Source: Holtiella tumoricola (lineage in GTDB: Bacteria; Bacillota; Clostridia; Lachnospirales; Cellulosilyticaceae). Taken from it: a DNA stretch of 64,000 nt. Position 1 is the first letter of the stretch. Each line of letters opens with the position of its first letter. The stretch lies in contig NZ_JAQIFT010000010.1 in NCBI RefSeq assembly GCF_027857615.1, positions 92,430 through 156,429 on the forward strand. The letters are read 5' to 3'. Below are positions 44,813-53,316 of this stretch, piece by piece. The translations under genes were made by a program, and so were the position numbers. The notes under the pieces are model-generated. The model searched no databases. It was not told the origin of the DNA and saw only the letters and a list, made by a program, of their open reading frames with translations.

Positions 44813-46201
44813 TTATTTTGTTTCTTCATCCCATCCTAGTACTAAAGTCATTACAAATGCCACACTTAATGAAATAGCAAAGAGGATTAAGTATTGAATT
44901 GGTGCATGTAAGTGAAGAAGGATTCCAAAAATTCCTGTTACACCAGTACCTGTAGCACCAAGTCCTACAATAGATGCATAAAGTGCACCAAATGCTGCCC
45001 CAATAGAAGCACCAATAAATGGTTTCATATATCTTAAATTAACACCAAAGATTGCTGGTTCTGTAATCCCAAGCATTGCACTAAGTGCAGCTGGGAAAGC
45101 TAATGCTTTTAATTTTGTATTTTTTGTTTTAACTGCTACTGCAAGTGCTGCTCCACCTTGAGCAATGTTTGCTGCTGAAGCAATTGGTAACCAATAAGTA
45201 TATCCATATTGTGAAATCTGTCCTAAGTCAATAATTGAGTACATATGATGAATACCTGTTACAACTGTTGATGCATAGATACCACCCATTAAAAATCCAC
45301 CAACACCAAATGGTAATGCAATAAGTTGTTGTACACCTGTTAATACTGCATTTTCAATAAATACAAATACTGGTCCAACCATTGTTAATGTTAAGTATCC
45401 TGTAACAAAAACAGTCACAAGTGGTGTAACAAATAAGTCTAGCATTTCTGGTACAATTTTATGAAGTTTTGTTTCGATCTTACTCATAATCCATACTGCT
45501 ATAACAATAGGAATAACGTGTCCTTGATAACCTACCATTGGGATTTCATATAAGCCACCCCATACACTTTGCATTACTTGATAACCTTCTGTGGATACGG
45601 TCCATGCATTTTGTAGGTCTGGATGGATCATAATCATAGCAATGATCGCTCCAAGATATTGATTTCCACCGAATACTTTTGCTGCACTAAATCCTATTAA
45701 GATTGGTAAGAAAATATAAGCTACGTTACTAAATAATTTTAAAAATACAAACACTGAACTTTGAGTATTAAAATCAATGAATCCATTATTTACAGCAAAC
45801 ATTACAGCTTCTGTAAGCCCCATCATTAACCCACCTGCAACGATCGCTGGGATAATTGGTACAAATATGTCTCCTAATGTTTTAATTAATTGTTTAAACT
45901 TATTTGTATTAGCTGTTGCCATGTTTTTCACTTCTTCTTTTGAAACTTCTTTGCCTCCTGTTAAAGACATCAGTTCTGCATAAACCTTATTAACTGTACC
46001 TGTTCCAATGATGATTTGAAGTTGACCTGATGCAAAGAATACACCTTTAACACCATCAATATCCTCGATAGCTTGCTTATCTACTTTTTCGTTAGAAGCA
46101 ATAATTAAACGAAGTCTTGTTGCACAGTGTGCAGCTGATACTAGGTTCTCTTGACCGCCTAGGCCTTTTAAAATGAGTTCTGCTACTTTTCTGTAATCCA
46201 T
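44813..46201 (-). CDS. scrA: Sucrose-type PTS EIIBC permease
   Basis: 462 residues. The N-terminal EIIB domain has the phosphorylation Cys in AAHCATRLRLI. The EIIC domain (about 105-460) has some ten helices with GITEPAIFGVNLRYMKPF, the conserved EIIC loop. It imports and phosphorylates sucrose to sucrose-6-phosphate. No EIIA domain is fused and none is encoded nearby, so it needs a glucose-type EIIA from elsewhere. GGGAGG precedes the start. It is first in the operon and controlled by the upstream LacI-type protein. Confidence 0.92.
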   Translation of the reverse strand: MDYRKVAELILKGLGGQENLVSAAHCATRLRLIIASNEKVDKQAIEDIDGVKGVFFASGQLQIIIGTGTVNKVYAELMSLTGGKEVSKEEVKNMATANTNKFKQLIKTLGDIFVPIIPAIVAGGLMMGLTEAVMFAVNNGFIDFNTQSSVFVFLKLFSNVAYIFLPILIGFSAAKVFGGNQYLGAIIAMIMIHPDLQNAWTVSTEGYQVMQSVWGGLYEIPMVGYQGHVIPIVIAVWIMSKIETKLHKIVPEMLDLFVTPLVTVFVTGYLTLTMVGPVFVFIENAVLTGVQQLIALPFGVGGFLMGGIYASTVVTGIHHMYSIIDLGQISQYGYTYWLPIASAANIAQGGAALAVAVKTKNTKLKALAFPAALSAMLGITEPAIFGVNLRYMKPFIGASIGAAFGALYASIVGLGATGTGVTGIFGILLHLHAPIQYLILFAISLSVAFVMTLVLGWDEETK

Positions 46202-46219
46202 TTTAAACCTCCCTGTTAA

Positions 46220-46355
46220 TGTGTTATCGATTTCATAGTCTGTAAAAAAAAACTACTTTTATCGTTTAATTTTTCTATTGTTTTCTTATGTATAATGTGT
46301 AATCGTTTTCACATTTTATATTTTTATTATACGATTCTCTATCTCTATTTGTAAA
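46220..46355 (-). promoter_or_regulatory. Sucrose operon promoter with two ScrR/cre-like operators
   Basis: -35 TTTACA (46350-46355), an 18-nt spacer and -10 TATAAT (46326-46331) precede two similar 18-bp near-palindromes with a central CG: 46296-46313 (TGTGTAATCGTTTTCACA) and 46220-46237 (TGTGTTATCGATTTCATA). These fit a LacI-family repressor. The inner TGAAAACGATTACA of the first (minus strand) also fits the CcpA cre consensus. Confidence 0.75.
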
Positions 46356-46465
46356 TAGATGTATTTATACAAAAACAATTTCTTACATTGTATAAATTGC
46401 ACAATTTCTATCTTTGATATACACTTATACATCTTTGATTTCACTAAATTTTTTATTAAATAAAA

Positions 46466-46494
46466 AAAGAGAGACTATTAAAACAGTCTCTCTT
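46466..46494 (-). terminator. Terminator of the scrR gene
   Basis: AAAGAGAGACT and AGTCTCTCTTT pair perfectly. The stem reaches into the last codon region of the repressor gene. A T-run follows on the minus strand. Confidence 0.85.
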
Positions 46495-47477
46495 TATTTA
46501 AAGCTCTCTCGGAGTTTTAGTTCATACCCAAGCTTAACTTCCTTAATCATCTTAGTCTCTGATTGCATAGCATCTAATAACATCTTTGCAGCTTCCTTAC
46601 CACTCGTTTTATAGTAGTAATGCATAGAAGCTAACTTAGGTGAAATAGCTTTTGCTAAAACCGAATCTCCTATACCTGCAAACTTGATTCTCTCTATTTG
46701 TTCAGGTTGTTTTTCTTTCATCCATTCTAGTGCACCTACTGCAATTTTATCTGTTGCACAAAATACACCATCTATACGTTTATCTAGCTGCATTAACTCA
46801 TTTATAGCTTGATAACCTGATTCCTCTGAAAAATCACCTATTTTAATTAACTCTTGTTGTACCTCCATTCCACTATCTTGTAATGCTTGCATAAAACCTC
46901 TTTTTCTCTCATATCCAACTGCTATATCTTTTTCAGTTACACCTATATATCCTATACGTTTACAACCTTTTTGGATAAATTCTTTCGTAAGGGTATAAGC
47001 AGCACCAAAGTCATCATGATATACACAAGAATATCCTTCCACCTGTTGCCCAACAACAATAATAGGCACCTTAATCTTCTCCATAACTTCTAAATGTGCT
47101 GGAGTTAAGATTGTGGCTACAAAGATAATACCATCTACTTGGTTATTCTTAAAAATATTTAAGTATTCGATTTCCTTTTGGATGTTAAGATCTGTATTCC
47201 CAAGTAAAATATGATAGCCTGCTTCTGTAAGTTCTTTGCCAGCCCCTTCTATAATTCTACTTACTGCTTCTGAGCTAATCTTAGGTAATATCACTCCTAT
47301 TAAATTAGTCTTTTTAGTTCTCAATGTCTGCGCATGAGCTGAAGGAATATATCCTGTTTCATCAATTATCTTTTGTATTTTTTCCCTATTTTCTTGACTT
47401 ACGTATCCATTGTTTAAAAATCTTGATACAGTTGCATTGGATACACCTGCTAAGGTAGCAATTTTACTTATGTTCAT
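46494..47477 (-). CDS. scrR: LacI-family sucrose repressor
   Basis: 327 residues. The HTH MNISKIATLAGVSNATVSRFLNNGYVSQENREKI is typical LacI, followed by the hinge and a periplasmic-binding-protein-like effector domain (GVILPKISSEAVSRIIEGAG onward). It lies upstream of the sucrose operon on the same strand with its own terminator. It probably represses scrA-scrB-RDD-scrK in the absence of a sugar phosphate by binding the two 18-bp sites at 46220-46313. Confidence 0.9.
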   Translation of the reverse strand: MNISKIATLAGVSNATVSRFLNNGYVSQENREKIQKIIDETGYIPSAHAQTLRTKKTNLIGVILPKISSEAVSRIIEGAGKELTEAGYHILLGNTDLNIQKEIEYLNIFKNNQVDGIIFVATILTPAHLEVMEKIKVPIIVVGQQVEGYSCVYHDDFGAAYTLTKEFIQKGCKRIGYIGVTEKDIAVGYERKRGFMQALQDSGMEVQQELIKIGDFSEESGYQAINELMQLDKRIDGVFCATDKIAVGALEWMKEKQPEQIERIKFAGIGDSVLAKAISPKLASMHYYYKTSGKEAAKMLLDAMQSETKMIKEVKLGYELKLRESFK

Positions 47478-47567
47478 ATCGTCACCTAATCTATATTTAA
47501 AATAATATACGTTTGTGCTTTAAGACTAACATACTCCTCTATCTTTGACAACGTAAAAGATTAATGA

Positions 47568-48857
47568 CTACTGGGCTATAGCTTTTTCAATTGCTTCTTT
47601 GATATCTATAATAATATCTTCAATATTCTCGAGTCCTACTGAAAATCTCACCATGTCATCTGTTACACCACACGCTTTTTGTTCTTCTTTTGTAAGTTGT
47701 TGATGTGTTGAGCTTGCAGGATGAATAGCTAAAGACTTTGCATCTGCAACATTTGCAAGCTGAGATACTATTTCTAAGTTATCAATAAACTTTCTTACAA
47801 TTTTTTCGCCGCCTTTTATTCCAAAAGTAAAAATTGATCCTGCTCCCTTTGGAAAATACTTTTTGCAAAGTCCTTCATATTTACTCTCCGCTCTACTTGG
47901 ATAATTCACCCAAGCAACTTGAGGATGACTTTCTAAAAATGTGATAAGTTTATGTGTATTTTCTATATGTCTTTCTACACGTAAAGATAATGTTTCTAAT
48001 CCTTGTAGAAGTAAAAAGGCATTAAATGGACTAATACATGCACCTGTATCTCTTAAAAACTGTACCCTTGCTTTTGATATATAAGCACTTTCTCCTAGAT
48101 CTTGTGCATAACGTATACCATGATAGCCTTCATCTGGTTCTGTCATATTACTAAACTTTCCACTAGCTAACCAATCAAATTTTCCACTATCAATAATGAT
48201 TCCTCCAATAGATGTACCATGCCCACCAATAAACTTTGTAGCCGAATGTACTACAATATCCGCACCGTGTTCTATAGGTCTTAATAAATAAGGTGTCGCA
48301 AAAGTACTATCTACAATAAGTGGAATATGATGATCATGTGCAATTTTTGCAACTTCCTCTATATCAATAATGTTAATACCTGGATTCCCTATTGACTCTA
48401 TGTAAATCACTTTTGTATTCTCATTTAATGCCTTCTTAAAGTTATCTATATCATCTGGATCTACAAAAGTTGTATGAATACCATACTGAGGTAATGTATG
48501 AGCAAATAAATTATAAGTGCCTCCATACAAAGTTGAAGCTGCTACAATTTCATCTCCTACTCTTAAAATGGTTAAAATTGCTGCTGTAATCGCTGCGGCT
48601 CCTGAAGCTAATGCTAGTGCCCCTATACCTCCTTCAAGTGCTGCCATTCTTTTTTCAAACACATCAGTAGTTGGGTTCATTAATCTGGTATAAATATTTC
48701 CTGACTCTTTAAGCCCAAATAAGTTCTCCGCATGCTCTGTATTATCAAATACATAAGACGTAGTTTGATAAATAGGTACTGCTCTAGATTTTGTTACTGG
48801 ATCAGGTGTTTGCCCTGCATGTAATTGTAATGTTTCAAAATGTAATGCTCTTTCCAT
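47568..48857 (-). CDS. metY: O-acetylhomoserine sulfhydrylase
   Basis: 429 residues, PLP-dependent Cys/Met metabolism family. FETLQLHAGQTPDPVTKSRA is the typical MetY start. The PLP-binding Lys is in VHSATKFIGGHGT. The length and the 'WLASGKFSNMTEPDEGYHG' insertion favour O-acetylhomoserine sulfhydrylase over cystathionine gamma-synthase. It makes homocysteine from O-acetylhomoserine and sulfide. It is third in an operon behind two Rrf2 regulators. Confidence 0.93.
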   Translation of the reverse strand: MERALHFETLQLHAGQTPDPVTKSRAVPIYQTTSYVFDNTEHAENLFGLKESGNIYTRLMNPTTDVFEKRMAALEGGIGALALASGAAAITAAILTILRVGDEIVAASTLYGGTYNLFAHTLPQYGIHTTFVDPDDIDNFKKALNENTKVIYIESIGNPGINIIDIEEVAKIAHDHHIPLIVDSTFATPYLLRPIEHGADIVVHSATKFIGGHGTSIGGIIIDSGKFDWLASGKFSNMTEPDEGYHGIRYAQDLGESAYISKARVQFLRDTGACISPFNAFLLLQGLETLSLRVERHIENTHKLITFLESHPQVAWVNYPSRAESKYEGLCKKYFPKGAGSIFTFGIKGGEKIVRKFIDNLEIVSQLANVADAKSLAIHPASSTHQQLTKEEQKACGVTDDMVRFSVGLENIEDIIIDIKEAIEKAIAQ

Positions 48858-48884
48858 AAATTCATCCCCTCTTTACTCATAAAT

Positions 48885-49325
48885 TTAGATATAAAACATA
48901 AGTCCTTCACACTCTTTTTGCTGATAGTAATCCTGTAGTAAATCCTGTAAGGTCATATCTGTTAATGCTTCTTGAAGTTCTTCATCAATAGGTTGCCAAA
49001 CCAGCTTCTTAATGCAACATCTCATTAAGTCATCTCCGTCATCTATCTCTGGCTCTTCAATACACAAATTACCTTCTAGTACTTCTAGTATCTCTATGAC
49101 CTTCATCACCTCGGGTGCTTTACCTAATTGGTATCCTCCAGATGGTCCCTTGGTCCCTTTTACTAATTTAGCTTTTTTTAAAAGTGCAAAGGCTTGCTCT
49201 AAGTAGTTAATAGATACACCTTGCCTACTGGCTATATTCCCCAAGGATATAGGCTTTTGGTCTGAGTGGATAGCTAAATCAACCATGGCACGTAGTCCAT
49301 ATCTTCCTTTAGTCGATATTTTCAT
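48885..49325 (-). CDS. Rrf2-family regulator (second of tandem pair)
   Basis: 146 residues. The N-terminal winged helix MKISTKGRYGLRAMVDLAIHS with NIASRQGVSINYLEQAFALLKKAKLVKGTKGPSGGYQL matches Rrf2/CymR. The C-terminal part has three cysteines (NLCIEE and RCCIKKL), which could respond to redox or iron-sulfur status. It lies 27 bp upstream of metY and 12 bp after another Rrf2 gene. CymR controls sulfur metabolism in Bacillus, so regulation of metY is likely. The exact ligand is open. Confidence 0.88.
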   Translation of the reverse strand: MKISTKGRYGLRAMVDLAIHSDQKPISLGNIASRQGVSINYLEQAFALLKKAKLVKGTKGPSGGYQLGKAPEVMKVIEILEVLEGNLCIEEPEIDDGDDLMRCCIKKLVWQPIDEELQEALTDMTLQDLLQDYYQQKECEGLMFYI

Positions 49326-49337
49326 CTACAAGTCCTC

Positions 49338-49793
49338 CTAAAGATAATATTCTACCTCTCCATACCTTTCTTGTAACATCTTTAAGTACGCATCTCGTAG
49401 CTGGGATACTGTAACTTGCTGTGTATGCCTGGTAACTGATTGGTTCATCTTTTGCCATAACTTTTTAGTCGTACAAATGTCGCCAAGTTTACAGTTACAT
49501 GTACTCCCTTCTCCTACACAAGGAACTAATGCCATCTTTTCGTCTACCCCCATTAAAATTTCCCTTACTGTAATCTCCTCTAATGGTTGCTTGATGAGAT
49601 ATCCCCCTTTAGTTCCTCTTACCGAAGTTATTAAATCTGCTTTTCTTAGCTTAAAGAAAATTTGTTCCAAGTAGTTTTCTGTAGTTCCTATTTTTGATGC
49701 AATCACTTTAGATTGAATAGGATTGCCATTTGATAGATGTGCTAAATATACCATTACTTCGATTGCATATTGTGCCTTTAATGAAATTTTCAT
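49338..49793 (-). CDS. Rrf2-family regulator with IscR-like cysteine cluster (first of tandem pair)
   Basis: 151 residues. The Rrf2 winged helix is MKISLKAQYAIEVMVYLAHLS, then KIGTTENYLEQIFFKLRKADLITSVRGTKGGYLI. The loop PCVGEGSTCNCKLGDICTTKKLW has four cysteines, like the Fe-S-binding loop of IscR-type proteins. It is therefore a candidate iron-sulfur sensor. It is first gene in the operon with the second Rrf2 and metY. The promoter and repeated GTAGGAA motifs upstream suggest autoregulation. Confidence 0.88.
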   Translation of the reverse strand: MKISLKAQYAIEVMVYLAHLSNGNPIQSKVIASKIGTTENYLEQIFFKLRKADLITSVRGTKGGYLIKQPLEEITVREILMGVDEKMALVPCVGEGSTCNCKLGDICTTKKLWQKMNQSVTRHTQQVTVSQLRDAYLKMLQERYGEVEYYL

Positions 49794-49828
49794 AAGGGTT
49801 CCTCTATGTCTCTATGCTGTTTTTATTT

Positions 49829-49875
49829 CCTACTTTTATGATAAAGATTCTATTCCTACGCTCATTAATTGTCAA
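49829..49875 (-). promoter_or_regulatory. Promoter of the rrf2-rrf2-metY operon with repeated GTAGGAA
   Basis: -35 TTGACA (49870-49875), a 17-nt spacer and -10 TAGAAT (49847-49852) form a near-consensus promoter. The motif GTAGGAA occurs twice on the minus strand, next to the -10 and about 24 bp further downstream. These are candidate Rrf2 sites. Confidence 0.75.
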
Positions 49876-49966
49876 TAAATTTTATAAAATTTTTAAATGT
49901 TTTTTCTTATGTTAATATTTTATTTAACTTCCTATATTACTCTGGCAAACCAAGAAATCTACGTAC

Positions 49967-50737
49967 CTATCTTGTAAATACAAAATGATCCTCAGATGAC
50001 GCTTCTACATTCAGTTCATATCCATCTTCTTTGAAGTTTTTGATAGCTTCTATGGTGTCTATTCTGTTTTCTCCTATATAACGTACCATTAAGCCTCTTG
50101 CCTTTTTAGCATACATACCTACTACTTTATAGGTATCTCCTTTCTTCTCTTTAAAGCTTACTTTTATAACCGGAAATTGCTTTTGTATCATTTTTAATTG
50201 AAGTGCCTTACTGTATTCATCAGATGCTAAATTCAAAAGTACTTGATCGCCTGTTGTTCGTTCCAGCGCCTTCGTCATATGCGCTGTAAGCCTGTCCTTC
50301 CAAAATGCATACAAGTCTTTTCCTACTGAATTAGTAAACTTAGTTCCCATTTCTAACCTATAAGGCTTAATACATTCAAGAGGTTGGATTACGCCATATA
50401 AGCCTGATAAAATACAAACATGTTCATGAAGATATGCTAACGTTGGCTGATCTAATGTGGATGCTTCTAATCCCTTATAAGCTTCTCCATAAAAATATAA
50501 AAGTGCCTCATACGCATTTACCTCTTCTATATCTGTAAAATTCTTGTAGCGTTCACTGTTTATCTTGGCTAGTTCATCGGACATCTTCATAAGTTTTGCC
50601 AGTTCTGGTTCTGTATATCTTTTTAACAGTTCAATAAGTTCCACACTCTCTTCATGAAATTTCAAAGGGTTGTATGTCTTATATTCTTGTTTTTCTAACG
50701 TTCTAAAAATTTTTGCTGGTGATATAATTGTAATCAT
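49967..50737 (-). CDS. yaaA: YaaA peroxide stress protein (DUF328)
   Basis: 256 residues, matching YaaA throughout: MITIISPAKIF at the start, the central LYFYGEAYKGL, HVCILSGLYGVIQPLECIKPYRLEMGTK and LNLASDEYSKAL. YaaA lowers free iron and limits Fenton damage under peroxide stress in Escherichia coli. Here it is divergent from a peroxiredoxin gene, with a PerR-box-like sequence between the two, which strengthens the peroxide link. GGAGAATG precedes the start. Confidence 0.93.
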   Translation of the reverse strand: MITIISPAKIFRTLEKQEYKTYNPLKFHEESVELIELLKRYTEPELAKLMKMSDELAKINSERYKNFTDIEEVNAYEALLYFYGEAYKGLEASTLDQPTLAYLHEHVCILSGLYGVIQPLECIKPYRLEMGTKFTNSVGKDLYAFWKDRLTAHMTKALERTTGDQVLLNLASDEYSKALQLKMIQKQFPVIKVSFKEKKGDTYKVVGMYAKKARGLMVRYIGENRIDTIEAIKNFKEDGYELNVEASSEDHFVFTR

Positions 50738-50876
50738 TTCATTCTCCTGTTCTTCTCACTCACTTTATTAAGGGCATTAAGCAATTGATTTAATCTATTT
50801 AATTTATTAAACAATTTATTATTTTACTTATTCTATTATATAAAATTCATTTACCACTTTACAAACAAAAGAATTT

Positions 50877-50891
50877 ATATAATAATTATTA
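50877..50891 (+). promoter_or_regulatory. PerR-box-like operator
   Basis: ATATAATAATTATTA matches the Bacillus PerR consensus TTATAATWATTATAA at 13 of 15 positions. It lies about 30 bp before the peroxiredoxin start in the intergenic region shared with yaaA. Confidence 0.6.
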
Positions 50892-50922
50892 TTAAATAAA
50901 TTCTTTGCTCGGAGGTTTTAAT

Positions 50923-51399
50923 ATGGAAAATATCGAATTAGTAGAAGGTATGCAAGCACCAAACTTTTCTTTACCAGGCTCAGATGGACAAACTCATCAG
51001 TTAAGTGATTATATCGGTAAAAAAGTAATTCTTTACTTTTATCCAAAAGATAATACCCCTGGCTGCTCAAAAGAAGCCGAAGCTTTCCGTGACCAATATG
51101 AACATTTCTCAAGCGAAAATACAGTTATTCTAGGTGTTAGTCGTGATACACTTACTGCTCATGCGAAATTTATCGATAAATATAGCTTACCGTTTGTGCT
51201 TCTTTCTGACAAAGAAGAAGTGGTATGTAAACTCTATGATGTATTAAAAGAAAAAACAATGTGCGGCCGTACAGGCATCGGTATTGAAAGAAGTACTTTC
51301 ATCATTGATGAAACTGGAAAACTTGTAAAAATCTATCGTAAAATAAAAGTGGCGGGACACGTTGATAACGTTAAATGTGCACTTTCAAGACCTCTATAA
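50923..51399 (+). CDS. bcp: Thioredoxin-dependent peroxiredoxin (BCP type)
   Basis: 158 residues from ATG 50923 with GGAGG eight or nine bases upstream. A TTG 18 bases earlier lies before that site. The peroxidatic Cys48 is in YFYPKDNTPGCSKEAEAF. More cysteines (VVCKLY, TMCGRTG) lie further along and may include a resolving Cys. BCP enzymes reduce organic and hydrogen peroxides with thioredoxin. Likely PerR control via the upstream box. A terminator follows. Confidence 0.93.
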   Translation: MENIELVEGMQAPNFSLPGSDGQTHQLSDYIGKKVILYFYPKDNTPGCSKEAEAFRDQYEHFSSENTVILGVSRDTLTAHAKFIDKYSLPFVLLSDKEEVVCKLYDVLKEKTMCGRTGIGIERSTFIIDETGKLVKIYRKIKVAGHVDNVKCALSRPL

Positions 51400-51408
51400 T
51401 AAATTTTA

Positions 51409-51444
51409 AAAAGGAGCTAGTGCATAAAACATGCATCAGCTCCT
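51409..51444. terminator. Bidirectional terminator
   Basis: AAGGAGCTAGTGCAT pairs with ATGCATCAGCTCCTT between the convergent bcp and PTS genes. Confidence 0.85.
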
Positions 51445-51472
51445 TCTATCATTTAATAACTTAATTACTTGC

Positions 51473-53119
51473 TTATTTAGACGACCTATCTATAATGTCT
51501 TGAATATCATTTTTAATATTATCAGAACGTCCTCCAAATATAGCTTGTATGTTATCTCCTACTTCCATAACACCACTTGCACCTAGTTCTTTGATACGAC
51601 CTTTATCAACGTTTTTCACATCTTTAACAGAGACACGTAACCTGGTAATACAAGCATCTAAGTTTGTAATATTTTCTTTACCACCTAACGCTACAAGGAT
51701 AGCTTCTGGTAGACTTCCTTCTTCTCCAAGTGCTTCTGGCGAGCTGTGTACATCCTCATCATCTTCTCTACCTGGAGTTTTTAAATCCATTTTTTTAATT
51801 AAGAAGCTGAAAATAAAGTAGTAAATAGGGAATAAAATAACCCCAACAATAACAATGTAGAACCAGTTAGTTGGTACACCTGCGCCTGCTGGTAATAAAC
51901 CAAATAAACTAAAGTCAATTAAACCACCGGAGAATGTCATCCCTACGAATACATTTAAGATATCCATAAGCATGTAACATAAACCTGCGATCACGCAGTG
52001 CACACCATAAAGTACTGGTGCAACAAACAAGAAAGCAAACTCCATTGGTTCAGTGATACCTGTTAAAGCAGCTGTAAGAGCGGCTGAAGCAAGTAATCCA
52101 CCTACTTGTTGCCTTCTTTCTGGCTTTGCAGTTTTATACATAGCAAGGGCTGCTCCACCTAAACCAAAGATCATAAATGGGAATTTTCCTGCCATAAAAC
52201 GAGTGGTTGTACTTACCACTTCATTCATAACACTTTGTGGAGCACCAACAAGTGCTCCCATGTTAGATAATTGTGCAAAGTAAGCTGTATTAGCACCATC
52301 TATAAGCATAGTACCGCCACCATCAAGCAATACATTAGATCTTACAAATCCAGTAAACCAGAATGGTGTGTAGAATACATGGTGTAGTCCTACAGGTATA
52401 AGTGCACGCTCTATTGTACCGTATAAGAATGTACCAATTGGGCCTGAGTTATTTACCCATCCTGCTACTACTGCAATACCATTTTGGATAAATGGCCAGA
52501 TAAATGCTAAAATAACACCAATGATTAACATGGTAACAGATGTTACTATAGGTACAAATCTTGAACCTCCAAAGAATCCTAATACTTGTGGTAATTGAAT
52601 CTTATGATACTTATTGTGTAAAATAGCTGCTGTTACACCAGCAACAATCCCACCAAATACAGAGATATTTAATGTAAAAATACCTAATGTTGTTGTAACA
52701 TAAGTACTATATGCATCTGACACATTACCTGGTGTGAGAACACCTAATGATGTTACACCTAAAGATAGCATTGTTGAAATAGATTGATGCATAATAATGA
52801 ATCCAATAGCTGCAGCAAGCGCTGCTGTACCTTTATCTGATTTCGCAAGACCTACTGCTATACCAATTGCGAACAATAAAGGTAAGTTGGCAAATACAAT
52901 ATCACCAACATTTTTCATAATTGTTAAAATGGCTGTAACCCATCCAATACTAATAAATTGAATAAGTCCTATATAAATGGCAGGTGGGTTTTCGAGGGTT
53001 GTTAGATTTAAAAGTGCTCCACCTACTCCTAATAAGATCCCAGCCGCTGGTAGGAGTGCTATTGGTAACATAAATGCCTTACCAACACGTTGTAATACTC
53101 CAAAGACTTTACTCATCAT
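51473..53119 (-). CDS. Glucose/maltose-type PTS EIICB permease
   Basis: 548 residues. The EIIC domain (about 1-440) opens with VLQRVGKAFMLPIALLPAAGILLGVGG and has the GITEPMEFAFLF loop of the glucose superfamily. The C-terminal EIIB domain (about 465-545) has the phospho-Cys in NLDACITRLRVSV. No EIIA is fused. It could transport glucose, maltose or another hexose; PtsG and MalX are not separable by eye. It is monocistronic with its own upstream region. Confidence 0.9.
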   Translation of the reverse strand: MMSKVFGVLQRVGKAFMLPIALLPAAGILLGVGGALLNLTTLENPPAIYIGLIQFISIGWVTAILTIMKNVGDIVFANLPLLFAIGIAVGLAKSDKGTAALAAAIGFIIMHQSISTMLSLGVTSLGVLTPGNVSDAYSTYVTTTLGIFTLNISVFGGIVAGVTAAILHNKYHKIQLPQVLGFFGGSRFVPIVTSVTMLIIGVILAFIWPFIQNGIAVVAGWVNNSGPIGTFLYGTIERALIPVGLHHVFYTPFWFTGFVRSNVLLDGGGTMLIDGANTAYFAQLSNMGALVGAPQSVMNEVVSTTTRFMAGKFPFMIFGLGGAALAMYKTAKPERRQQVGGLLASAALTAALTGITEPMEFAFLFVAPVLYGVHCVIAGLCYMLMDILNVFVGMTFSGGLIDFSLFGLLPAGAGVPTNWFYIVIVGVILFPIYYFIFSFLIKKMDLKTPGREDDEDVHSSPEALGEEGSLPEAILVALGGKENITNLDACITRLRVSVKDVKNVDKGRIKELGASGVMEVGDNIQAIFGGRSDNIKNDIQDIIDRSSK

Positions 53120-53316
53120 TTGTTTTTCCTCCTATAATTCAGAATGGACATTATTTTATTATAGGATTTCACCATAACCCAATTTTTATGTCTAACTTCA
53201 AATAATTTATGATATTATAAACTGTAATCTTTATAACACTAGTCTTTTAATCCTATTGTTATACTTACATTTTATCGACTTAATATTTACATTCTATTTA
53301 CTACAAGGAGCTTCAC

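Noticed and set aside
46257..46269. Third ScrR operator
   Set aside because: Only a partial match around TTTATCGTTTAA; less symmetric than the two reported sites.
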